DNA of 14,895 nucleotides, taken from contig JBCCGE010000078.1 in assembly GCA_039029455.1 (NCBI GenBank), forward strand, positions 1 to 14,895, given 5' to 3'. Source of the stretch: JBCCGE01 sp039029455. Lineage in GTDB: Bacteria > Pseudomonadota > Gammaproteobacteria > Arenicellales > Poriferihabitantaceae. The translations under genes were made by a program, and so were the position numbers. Each line of letters opens with the position of its first letter. The stretch's first letter is position 1. The notes beneath the pieces are model-generated. The model searched no databases. It saw nothing but the letters and a program-made list of their open reading frames with translations, and was not told the DNA's origin. Positions 1 to 6,876 of the stretch are shown one piece after another.

Positions 1-431
1 CAACCGCACTGTATCACCCCTGAGTATGTAAGGTAGCCAACTACCGCAGTTGTGCCACCTTCATACACTCCATAAGACGATAACGTAAACGACATGATAG
101 TCGTTATTACACGACTGAATGGCTGCTATTGAGAGAATGTGTAATTGACAAGAAGATGTCGAATGACAGAATTGAGTATTGCAGGGACTGTCAGCCAATT
201 TTACTGAATGGGTGCTATTTGCCCCCAGCGGACGTTCAAGACTCTGAGTGTGATCCCGAACCCCTGCTCTCTAGTCTATGGTGCCCCAGAGAACACCTTA
301 ACCATGGTCGTAAATCCTATTAAGAACCGTGGTCTGTCCCGGATGCCTCCGGTTATCCTTATGTTATGGAGGCTGCCAGTCTCACTGATAGTGTTCAGAC
401 CTACAAAGCAATACGAATTGGGCAACTGTGC
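1..431. other. Gene-free left end
   Basis: I see no supportable gene here. Two short plus-strand frames exist (129-323 and 208-435), but neither has a ribosome binding site or a recognisable protein sequence, and the second runs into the end of the opposite-strand gene. The stretch holds a 17-base imperfect direct repeat (114-130 and 203-219), a 6-bp inverted repeat with a 6-base spacer (88-93/100-105), and a GCCTCC/GGAGGC inverted repeat (345-350/368-373). It may be decayed or intergenic repeat DNA. The neighbouring minus-strand gene ends at 432, so part of this stretch is its 3' flank. Confidence 0.5.
114..219. repeat. Imperfect 17-base direct repeat pair
   Basis: ACTGAATGGCTGCTATT at 114-130 recurs at 203-219 with one change (C to G at the tenth base), so 16 of 17 bases match across 89 bases. 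Nothing around it looks like a transposase. The second copy continues into a GC-richer segment that looks like the dispersed non-coding repeats of some proteobacteria, but I cannot confirm this without the rest of the genome. Confidence 0.4.
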
Positions 432-1037
432 TTAACCGGGCGAAACTGTTACAGACACGTCCATGGTTGTTTCCGTTATTAAAGGAAAGCCGTTGCAGTC
501 GAGGTTTATGGGATGCGTTTCGGTGGCCGTTAACGACACAGTCACAGAAAAGATAAAAACAGCCCCTACACTGGGCGCAGTCAGCCTTGTAGCGGTAAAC
601 ACGTAAGTGCCATCCCCAAGGTTGTTGCTCTCGGGACCCGTGACGCTCCAGTTAGTGTCTCCTAGTGAGCTTGGATCACGAAGCGTATCAAGTGCAGGTC
701 CATTGCACTCGTCGGTGTTGTCAATTGTTCGCTCACTGTCTAGTACGACGATTCCGTCACCGTTCGTCGCAGGAAGCGGTGAGCAACAAGCGAATTCAAT
801 CAACTGCAGGGAGGAACCATCAAAAATCACGTACACTCCATCCAATGGATCACCTCCATTTGCCTCCTCGTTGTTGACTACCGTGATCGACCTGGATTCC
901 AAGACCGAAGTTTGAGCATGTGCAGGCAGAAAGATTGAGTTGATCACGGGTTTCTGCCAGGCGGTCAACACAGTGCCCGCAGCGACAGAAGTCTTAAGTA
1001 CATTTCGTCTTATTTCGGTATCACTAGTGCTGTTCAT
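432..1037 (-). CDS. Exported protein with Tat-like signal, unknown function
   Basis: About 201 residues from an ATG at 1037. I prefer this to the upstream start at 1121 because a GGAG lies 10 bases before the ATG and the signal sequence then sits at the N-terminus. Residues 10-11 are RR in IRRNVLKTS, followed by a moderately hydrophobic stretch and LPAHAQ at about 37-42, a good signal peptidase I site. This fits a Tat substrate or a Tat-like leader; the pattern RR-x-x-LK ending in LPAHAQTS is common on small exported proteins of marine proteobacteria. The mature part is rich in Asp, Asn, Thr and Ser, looks beta-rich, and has several cysteines (a CC pair near 73, others near 106 and 185) that could form periplasmic disulfides. 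No domain is recognised. Its direction matches the genes at 1374-6681, but a gap of more than 300 bases separates it from them. Confidence 0.65.
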   Translation of the reverse strand: MNSTSDTEIRRNVLKTSVAAGTVLTAWQKPVINSIFLPAHAQTSVLESRSITVVNNEEANGGDPLDGVYVIFDGSSLQLIEFACCSPLPATNGDGIVVLDSERTIDNTDECNGPALDTLRDPSSLGDTNWSVTGPESNNLGDGTYVFTATRLTAPSVGAVFIFSVTVSLTATETHPINLDCNGFPLITETTMDVSVTVSPG

Positions 1038-1373
1038 TAATAGTATTCTCCATACGACATCGACAGTAGTCTTTGTCATAGATGTTTCAAAGGTTTCCCA
1101 AGCGTAATACTTGAAGGTCAAACAAACAAGAATTCTTTTCGTTAAACAGTAGAACGATAAGCCAAGAAATCAACTGGAGATAGATCTCTTGTCGTCGAAG
1201 TACCAACATAAGGAACCAGAGCTAGTTTAATGTCCCCTTCGAGTATTTTACGGGCATCGTCAGATTTTATCGAACCCTCTAATTTGGCCCGTAAAACCAA
1301 GTCCCGGTTGTTACACGTTAGTTCTGCGCGCTAATGATACTGTAAAAGAGATTCTGTTCGGGGAATGTACAGG
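1038..1373. other. Intergenic gap with an orphan reading frame
   Basis: This gap lies between the ABC-like gene and the Tat-signal protein, both on the minus strand. It must contain the promoter of the latter, but I see no convincing -35/-10 pair. A minus-strand frame is open from 1330 down to a TAA at 1142 (62 sense codons) and reads like protein, with stretches such as KLEGSIKSDDARKILEGDIK. It has no ATG and no ribosome binding site; the only plausible start is a TTG at 1300. It may be the tail of a decayed gene. I see no terminator after the ABC-like gene. Confidence 0.4.
1142..1300 (-). pseudogene. Possible gene remnant (C-terminal fragment)
   Basis: The frame from the TTG at 1300 to the TAA at 1142 codes for about 52 residues, and it stays open back to a TAG at 1331-1333. 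The translation has a plausible composition: alternating charged helix (AKLEGSIKSDDARKILEGD) followed by a hydrophobic segment ending in FLAYRSTV. I do not recognise the family. With no start signal, it is either a remnant of a longer gene or a chance open frame. Confidence 0.22.
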
Positions 1374-3980
1374 TCAGGCAATAGACACTCTCTGGTTGCT
1401 GATACGCAGTGTCGCGTCATAGCGGGCCGCGTCCTCTTCGGCATCGACAACAACAAACGTTCCCAGGTTGTCGCGCAACTCCCGTATTCTCTGCATGATG
1501 CGGTTCTGGCTTGTTTGATCAAGACTTAACAGCGGCCGATTGATGACCAGTATCTGAGGCTGTTTCAGCAGGGATCTGGCCAGTGACAACTTCTGTCTTT
1601 GCAGTGACGTCAGACGAGACCCTGCGGGCCCGGTGTCAAAATTGAGTCCCAGCTCAATAATGGTCTGACCCAACCCGACCTCGGTCAGCAGTTCGCGAAT
1701 GGCAAGGTTAATTTTTTCCCGAGCGTTACCCATTCCGTAGCGAATGCGTCCGAACAAAATGTTGTCAGAGACTGAGACGGAGTCGTTGTATTTTTCGGGA
1801 CTGAAAAAACTGACTTCGGTATTGTCTTCCCCCAGTTTTTCGGACAACGCCTGACGAACGCTAACGATCCTTTCCATAAGATCGTCCTCAATCAGTCCGA
1901 GACGGTGTCGCGTGGCGTCGAGTTGAAAGGCAACGCCAAGAAATCTCTGACGCTCGCTGGTTTCCATGGACTCCTGTCCGGTTTCTTCGACTTGTGCCAC
2001 CAGCCTTCGAATTTCATCGAATTCATCGGCGTGAATAAAACTGTATTGTTCAAAAAGGTCGCTGTCTTCCGGCACATCCGAGAAGATTTCAAGCAGTATT
2101 TTTGAGGCCTGATACCCGATCTGTACGAGCGACTCGTACAGATCGTGTTGTGCCAATAAATCTTTTACCGACTCGTTACCATGGAGATTTTCAAGCGAAA
2201 AATCCGAGCTGACTGGTGATCCGAAAACAATGTTCTCGCCGATGGTGATATTGGTGTGGAAGCTTCCGGGATTAAACGGTTCAACCATTGAGCTGAATAC
2301 ATCCTCAGTCAACATATCCTTCAAGCGTTGCCGGGTATCGATAATTTGACTGCAAAGCTCCGGATGACTTTGTTGGGTAATGTGCTGACGTAAACCGAGC
2401 ACTTCGATATCGCCGTCCAGCTCAACCAGTTGGAGGGTGTCGCCAATCAGTTTTTCAAGTTGACTGTCTCTTCCGTCTGAAGTCGTTCGTGCAATCCAGT
2501 TGTCGTCGATGCTCTCCGCACTGTTACCACTTTGCTCCGCCAGTTTGATGAATCGAGTCCGCTCACTGTCCGATCCTTCGGACGCTTCGCTGACCGGCGC
2601 TTGTTTCAATCCCATCATCAGATTGTCAGCGACAGAACCTTTAAAGACGAATGCTGAATCGTCACAGTACGCTGTTGTTTTGCCGAGCACCGAGACTGTT
2701 ATTGCGTTGAGATCGTTCTCGTCAAACTGGATGCGTCCGCTCGCCGGGGTTTGCAAGCCGCAGATTATCTGACCAAGGTATGTGGCTTGCTGGGAATCAT
2801 CCGAAACAATTGCGACATGCTGATCAAGTTTGGTTTGAAAACTGGATGGCAGTATTGAGGTTTCGTCGTCCGGGTCGCCGTAGCTCATCTGATTGGCGAC
2901 AAGAGCTGAAAAGTGTTCTGCAGGCAAAGTGTCCCGACGTTCAACCTTGTCCCGATCGGTGAGTCCGTCCGGCGTAAACTGCTCGATAATCTGTGCGTAC
3001 TTCACTTTTATATCTTCCTTGATCTGGTAGAACTTGAGCAGTTCTTTCCAGGGGGGCGATATATCTTTGTAAGCGGCAAGTACTGCAACCAGTGCACCGA
3101 GAGATAGCTGACCCTTTAATACCAGATAGCCGCCAATTGAATAGAAAAAGAATGGCGTCAGTTGCGCGAGGAAGTTGTTGAGAAACTTGATGAAGAACTT
3201 TCTTTTGTAGATTTCATAGCGAATATCGAAAATTATTCCAAGACGCTGGCTCACCCTTGCTCGAGAATAGAACCCCGCATTGTTTGCGTGTACGTCGACA
3301 ATGCCACTTACGGTTTCACCAACGTTGTCCGCCAGTTTTCGGACATTGAGTGTGCGCTCTTTCGCCAGTGCGTTTACCTTTGCCTGCAGCTTGGGTATCA
3401 GATACATCTGCGGTGGATACAGCGCGATCGCGGCAATACCGAGCCAGAAGTCCTGAACAAAGATGAATGACAGGTAGGTAATCAGGAGACCACCCTGAAA
3501 TAAAGGCAGCGCTATCGAGTCGCCAATAAAGCCGCCCAGAGGTTCTGTCTCGGCGGTCACCATGGGTATGACCTCGTTGCCTGAGATCTTACGAAAGTGC
3601 GGAAGCGGGAACCGCAGCACATGACTGTACAGTGTGTATCGGATCCGTCTGAGCATTCGTTCTCCGAGCGCTCCACGATACACATTGTTTACATACTTGA
3701 GGGCACCATTAACCACAACAAGCGCGAGAAATACGCAGCTGAGCGCAAGCAGGTAGGGAATCTGTTCCATTTCCTGCCCGAAGAGTTCAAACGGACCGGT
3801 GCCGCCGATGGCCTGGTTTACAATCAGTTTCGGAATATCCAGCGCCAGATACACGAACGGCATCGAAATCAGGGTCAGGGCAAGCAACACGAGCTGATCG
3901 TTTCGTGTGTGCCGAATTATGTAACGGTAGATCGACGGATCGAGTCGATCCGGGTCCTCATTCTCTGCTATGTCCTTCAC
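1374..3980 (-). CDS. ABC-exporter-like membrane protein with degenerate nucleotide-binding domain
   Basis: 868 residues from a GTG at 3980, with GGTGAG about 6 bases upstream. Residues 1-330 are a type I ABC-exporter transmembrane domain with hydrophobic segments near 28-50, 74-97, 150-197 and 268-305. The rest aligns in order with an ABC ATPase but key residues are gone. The Walker A position (VAIVSDDSQQATYL, 389-402) has no GxxGxGKS/T. Walker B reads QILVINRP (809-816), without the Asp and catalytic Glu. The switch-histidine region reads TFVVVDAEED (841-850). The signature is GSRLTSLQRQKLSLARSLL (787-805) and the D-loop Ser-Leu-Asp at 819-821 survives. A segment of roughly 330 residues separates the Q-loop-like region from the signature, and a DN/EN-x-x-x-G element occurs three times (448-457, 578-587, 735-744). 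From memory, full-length relatives with intact motifs sit beside cyclic-nucleotide-binding proteins in other proteobacteria. The substrate is unknown. It is probably the last gene of an operon with the two genes upstream. Confidence 0.85.
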   Translation of the reverse strand: MKDIAENEDPDRLDPSIYRYIIRHTRNDQLVLLALTLISMPFVYLALDIPKLIVNQAIGGTGPFELFGQEMEQIPYLLALSCVFLALVVVNGALKYVNNVYRGALGERMLRRIRYTLYSHVLRFPLPHFRKISGNEVIPMVTAETEPLGGFIGDSIALPLFQGGLLITYLSFIFVQDFWLGIAAIALYPPQMYLIPKLQAKVNALAKERTLNVRKLADNVGETVSGIVDVHANNAGFYSRARVSQRLGIIFDIRYEIYKRKFFIKFLNNFLAQLTPFFFYSIGGYLVLKGQLSLGALVAVLAAYKDISPPWKELLKFYQIKEDIKVKYAQIIEQFTPDGLTDRDKVERRDTLPAEHFSALVANQMSYGDPDDETSILPSSFQTKLDQHVAIVSDDSQQATYLGQIICGLQTPASGRIQFDENDLNAITVSVLGKTTAYCDDSAFVFKGSVADNLMMGLKQAPVSEASEGSDSERTRFIKLAEQSGNSAESIDDNWIARTTSDGRDSQLEKLIGDTLQLVELDGDIEVLGLRQHITQQSHPELCSQIIDTRQRLKDMLTEDVFSSMVEPFNPGSFHTNITIGENIVFGSPVSSDFSLENLHGNESVKDLLAQHDLYESLVQIGYQASKILLEIFSDVPEDSDLFEQYSFIHADEFDEIRRLVAQVEETGQESMETSERQRFLGVAFQLDATRHRLGLIEDDLMERIVSVRQALSEKLGEDNTEVSFFSPEKYNDSVSVSDNILFGRIRYGMGNAREKINLAIRELLTEVGLGQTIIELGLNFDTGPAGSRLTSLQRQKLSLARSLLKQPQILVINRPLLSLDQTSQNRIMQRIRELRDNLGTFVVVDAEEDAARYDATLRISNQRVSIA

Positions 3981-4057
3981 CTGTTCTCACCCGCCTGTTT
4001 GTTGTGTTTTTATTTATTTGTTGTGTTGTAATTTATTTGTGCGGCATATGCCGTTTT
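3981..4057 (-). promoter_or_regulatory. A/C-rich intercistronic leader with a 12-bp palindrome
   Basis: Directly after the stop codon of the cyclic-nucleotide-binding gene lies the perfect palindrome CGGCATATGCCG (4042-4053). On the coding strand about 45 bases of almost pure A, C and T-poor sequence follow, containing repeated ACAACA and AAATAAAT units, and then the GGTGAG ribosome binding site of the ABC-like gene. Unstructured A-rich leaders of this kind often raise translation initiation. The palindrome could be a small hairpin or a protein site. No promoter is evident, which fits read-through from upstream. Confidence 0.4.
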
Positions 4058-4567
4058 TTATGCGTTCTGTTCCGATTGACTTCTGCGGGCAAACTCCGTT
4101 GTATCAAACAAGCGCTCACTCATTTGTCGCATTACATGCATGGCGATTTGAGGATTGTCCGTTATTAGTTTGAGAAATCGATCGTTCGGGATTTTCAACG
4201 TGTTGACATTCTGCTTTGCCCGAACCGAAGCGGATCGCGGCGATTCTCTGAACACCGCCATTTCACCCACAAGCTGATTTTTTCCAAGCGTCGCGATGAC
4301 GGTCACGTTGTCGACATCATCGACTTCGGAAATAATGATTTCCACCTCGCCGTCCATGATGACATAGACTGCATCCGAAGGATCGTGTTTCAGAAACAGA
4401 TAGTCCCCGGGATGGAACTGCAGCGCTTCACTGGTGAATGCGATCAGTTTCAGCTGGCTGTCGTCGAAACCAGACAGCATAGGTACTTTTCGGAGTTGAT
4501 CCGCGTCTCGATGTATATCCAATGGAATCTTCAGAGAGTGAAAATAGACGCGTACATTGTAATGCAA
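4058..4567 (-). CDS. Free-standing cyclic-nucleotide-binding domain protein
   Basis: 169 residues from a TTG at 4567, chosen because AGGA lies 5 bases upstream; a TTG at 4522 is the alternative. Residues 25-145 form one cNMP-binding beta-roll of the CRP/EPAC type. The phosphate-binding cassette is clear at 100-115 (VGEMAVFRESPRSASV), with the Gly-Glu pair at 101-102 that contacts the ribose and the Arg-Ser pair at 111-112 that contacts the cyclic phosphate. Nucleotide binding therefore looks intact. After the C-helix (about 128-155) the protein stops, with no helix-turn-helix, so it is not a CRP-type transcription factor. It lies between the epimerase gene (about 70 bases upstream) and the ABC-like gene (77 bases downstream), all in one direction. 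I infer a ligand-responsive partner or regulator of the ABC-like membrane protein. Whether it binds cAMP, cGMP or another ligand cannot be read from the sequence. Confidence 0.85.
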   Translation of the reverse strand: MHYNVRVYFHSLKIPLDIHRDADQLRKVPMLSGFDDSQLKLIAFTSEALQFHPGDYLFLKHDPSDAVYVIMDGEVEIIISEVDDVDNVTVIATLGKNQLVGEMAVFRESPRSASVRAKQNVNTLKIPNDRFLKLITDNPQIAMHVMRQMSERLFDTTEFARRSQSEQNA

Positions 4568-4636
4568 ACACGTCCTGCGACAACGGTCTGCAATTGAGAC
4601 CGCTTGCGGGCAGGTGGAAAGAGCAGAGTAAGCGGC

Positions 4637-5644
4637 TTAAATCCAGCCGTTGTCCCGATACCAGTGGGCGCTTTCGGTAATTCCCTTGGTGTTGTCGTAG
4701 ATCGGATCGTACTCCAGAGTGTCGCGCATTTTTGCTGTTGAGAAGTATCGATCCTTTGAGTAAAACGCGACGCGCCTTCGATAGATTGGAGGTTCGATTC
4801 GAAACGGTTTACACACCATTTCGCAAATATCACCAAGCCAGAAAAACGGCTGGATGGGCATTCGAATCACTCGGAGCTTTCGGTTGTAGAGTTTGGCAAT
4901 CAGGCGAGCCATATCCTCAAGTGCAATAGGCTCATTGCTGCCGATCAGAAAGGCCTCGCTCTCGGCATTCGGATGCGTAGCGGCCTTTATGATGCCGTTG
5001 GACAAGTCCTCGACGTGAACCATGTGGTACCAGCATTTACCGTAGCCGAGTATCGGAAAAACAGGTTTGTTCGCCATACGGAACAGCTTTAGCAGGCGCT
5101 TTTCACCCGGTCCATAAATTGCACAGGGTCGAATAATGCTGTACGACAATTTGTTTTCAGGAGCAAACTGATTGATCCAGACCTCGGCCTCCACTTTGGT
5201 GCTCTGGTAGAGGTCACCGGGTCCGTATTCAGTGGTTTCATCGCCCGGGGGATTCTTAATGTGGCCGTGGACGCCCATTGTTGATACCAGCACAAAACGC
5301 TTGAAATCGGGTTGCCTGAGAGCCGCCTCGGCGAGCCGTTGGGTGCTGACAAGATGAATGTTGCGGTAGTCCTGTTCCGTACTCTTGGCCTCACGAAAAG
5401 CGGCGGCGACATGAAATATGTACTCGACATTTTGGGTGGCGGCGTCTACAACTTCCTGGTCAAAGACCTGTCCGCGAAACCATTCGATATCCAGATCCTC
5501 AAGAGGGGACAGGTCGGAGCTGTCGCGAGCGATTGCATTGACCCTGATTCCTGCATTGGCCAGTTTTCGTGTCAGAACCTGACCGGTGTAACCCGTTGCG
5601 CCGGTAACCAGGACGCGTGTGCCGGCTGGAATGTCAATCTTCAT
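4637..5644 (-). CDS. NAD(P)-dependent epimerase/dehydratase (extended SDR)
   Basis: 335 residues from the ATG at 5644; an in-frame GTG at 5722 would add 26 residues with no structural role. This is an extended short-chain dehydrogenase/reductase. A Rossmann fold begins with VLVTGATGYTG (11-21), giving the G15-x-x-G18-x-x-G21 dinucleotide motif. The catalytic elements are Ser121/Thr122 (VLVSTMG) and Tyr146-x-x-x-Lys150 (YQSTK). RPCAIYGPGE (172-181) is the usual substrate-loop motif of nucleotide-sugar epimerases and 3-beta-hydroxysteroid dehydrogenase-like enzymes. The C-terminal half contains a moderately hydrophobic stretch (about 262-280) and a basic IYRRRVAFYSKDRYF segment, as in the 3-beta-HSD/cholesterol-dehydrogenase-like branch. 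The substrate may be a nucleotide sugar, a sterol-like or an isoprenoid compound; I cannot tell which. It is probably the first gene of the operon with the cyclic-nucleotide-binding and ABC-like genes. Confidence 0.85.
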   Translation of the reverse strand: MKIDIPAGTRVLVTGATGYTGQVLTRKLANAGIRVNAIARDSSDLSPLEDLDIEWFRGQVFDQEVVDAATQNVEYIFHVAAAFREAKSTEQDYRNIHLVSTQRLAEAALRQPDFKRFVLVSTMGVHGHIKNPPGDETTEYGPGDLYQSTKVEAEVWINQFAPENKLSYSIIRPCAIYGPGEKRLLKLFRMANKPVFPILGYGKCWYHMVHVEDLSNGIIKAATHPNAESEAFLIGSNEPIALEDMARLIAKLYNRKLRVIRMPIQPFFWLGDICEMVCKPFRIEPPIYRRRVAFYSKDRYFSTAKMRDTLEYDPIYDNTKGITESAHWYRDNGWI

Positions 5645-5844
5645 ATGCAAGTTGCTGATCCCAGAGGGATGTATGAGTTTTGGATGTGTTTGTGACGGTC
5701 TGCGATTCAGCGCTGCTCGCACTCATTTTGTCCGAAAATCTATCCGGGGCCTGTATGCGGGGATTACAGGCGCTGATGATGAACGTCCGGTCAGGACAGG
5801 CTGCTCGCAGGCGCGGGGGGATTATACAGAAATCTGCTGTATTT
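5645..5844 (-). promoter_or_regulatory. Candidate promoter region for the epimerase operon
   Basis: On the minus strand an exact TATAAT lies at 5826-5821, about 177 bases before the epimerase ATG, preceded by TG. The -35 match is poor (around CTGAAA), so this would be a -10-driven promoter. It overlaps an inverted repeat ATACAG-7-CTGTAT (5824-5829/5837-5842) just after the stop codon of the upstream hydrolase gene. That hairpin has no T-run, so it is not a classical terminator. The rest of the 200 bases is GC-rich leader with no gene. Confidence 0.35.
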
Positions 5845-6681
5845 TCAGTGTTTGCGCGATGTGCGCCCGGCGAACTTCCGCCGCTGTTTGGCCCACTGCA
5901 TCTGGACCTGTTCAGCAAAAAATGCGGTGACGGGTCTGTCTGAGCCGAATTCTTCAAATCTGGAATCGGAGTCCAGCATTGCGTTCTTGAGCGTACTGGC
6001 CGGGTTTTCCGGATTCAGAGAAACGTCGGTGGTGAAACTCCCGCGGGTGCCGATGCGGGTCTGATGAGACTGCAGTGTCAGCGGATCACTGCCCGATATG
6101 AGTTTGATGCCCTGACTAACCGCTTTTTCCAGAAGCGCCGGAAATTTCCAGAACCCGGGCCGATTGCCATTGTCACCTACCAGAAGCGCCAGTGGTTCGC
6201 GCTCGATTTCGGATTCAATAACGCTGGCGCGTGCACCGGTCCATTTTCCAACACCCCAGGTCAACAGCGGCAATCCACCGTTCGAGGCGATCAAATCAAC
6301 AACGCCTTCACAGGTCAGTTTTCGGCTGTCGATAGAGGAGTTGTCAAACAATGCCAGGATTTCCAGATCCTCACGAGTGACCCATTGCCGGCCGCATATC
6401 AGAAACATCCTGCCTTTTTCAGAATGTGAGAGCACCAGGCTGTTATCTTCATTCGTTCGAGCGACTGACCATTCACCGGTTGAATCGTCCAGATTTCCGG
6501 ATCGCAGGCTTTCAAAAACATCGAGATGACCGGGTTCCACCAGTGCCATTGCAAAATCCGCGTCACCGAGTTCGGGCTGCAATCTGCTGGCGGTTGAAAA
6601 ATTCTGCCACGCTGCGTCGAACGCCGCTGATAAAGAAAAACCGGGATATAAATGCACGTGGGCGTCTATCAGGACAGACAT
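5845..6681 (-). CDS. Putative metal-dependent hydrolase (HxH, amidohydrolase/PHP-like)
   Basis: 278 residues from the ATG at 6681. The frame extends upstream to 6780, but residue 1 of the shorter form begins MSVLIDAHVHLYPGF, the normal N-terminus of such proteins, and the upstream part contains the palindrome described separately. The Asp6-Ala-His8-Val-His10 motif is the first metal-binding strand of amidohydrolase or PHP TIM-barrel enzymes. Later barrel-like strands can be guessed at PLLTWGVGKW and GIKLISGSDPL, the second carrying the Ser-Gly-Ser-Asp that could supply the late metal-binding Asp. The middle histidines expected in a complete amidohydrolase are not obvious, so the active site may be reduced. 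The C-terminal QWAKQRRKFAGRTSRKH is strongly basic. No signal peptide; probably cytoplasmic. The substrate is unknown. It runs in the same direction as the epimerase gene, 200 bases upstream of it. Confidence 0.55.
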   Translation of the reverse strand: MSVLIDAHVHLYPGFSLSAAFDAAWQNFSTASRLQPELGDADFAMALVEPGHLDVFESLRSGNLDDSTGEWSVARTNEDNSLVLSHSEKGRMFLICGRQWVTREDLEILALFDNSSIDSRKLTCEGVVDLIASNGGLPLLTWGVGKWTGARASVIESEIEREPLALLVGDNGNRPGFWKFPALLEKAVSQGIKLISGSDPLTLQSHQTRIGTRGSFTTDVSLNPENPASTLKNAMLDSDSRFEEFGSDRPVTAFFAEQVQMQWAKQRRKFAGRTSRKH

Positions 6682-6718
6682 GTTTAATAAGGGTTCTGCG
6701 CGAAAGAGGAGCGGTCCC

Positions 6719-6735
6719 GATTTTGTCACAAAATC
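6719..6735. promoter_or_regulatory. Perfect 17-bp palindrome, candidate operator
   Basis: GATTTTGT-C-ACAAAATC has two perfect 8-base arms about one central base. It lies 38 bases upstream of the hydrolase ATG in the region divergent from the M28 peptidase gene. The half-site ACAAAATC recurs at 6765-6772, 37 bases from the first copy of that arm (about 3.5 helical turns). This geometry suits a dimeric repressor or activator. I do not recognise a known regulator's consensus. Confidence 0.45.
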
Positions 6736-6876
6736 ACTCCACGCGTGATCTCGGGAACGCACGCACAAAATCGACAACACAGCTGCAGTAAATCAATGAT
6801 AATTGCGGTCGAAGATCAGGATCTGGCGTCGTCCGTCAGTGAATCGAAATTTGGTAGTAAATTACAAACCGGCGTT

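Noticed and set aside
1334..1366. Plus-strand reading NDTVKEILFGE, resembling the DNIxFG element of ABC ATPases, just beyond the 3' end of the ABC-like gene
   Set aside because: It is on the opposite strand to the ABC-like gene, only 11 residues match, and the flanking translation shows no other ABC motif. Most likely chance.
4042..4059. CGGCATATGCCG followed by six Ts as an intrinsic terminator on the plus strand
   Set aside because: No plus-strand gene precedes it, and the stem is only four pairs with a four-base loop. I kept it only as a palindrome.
3597..4173. Several plus-strand frames overlapping the start of the ABC-like gene and its leader
   Set aside because: Cys/Phe/Leu-rich translations arise from reading T-rich antisense DNA. 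The minus-strand genes explain the region.
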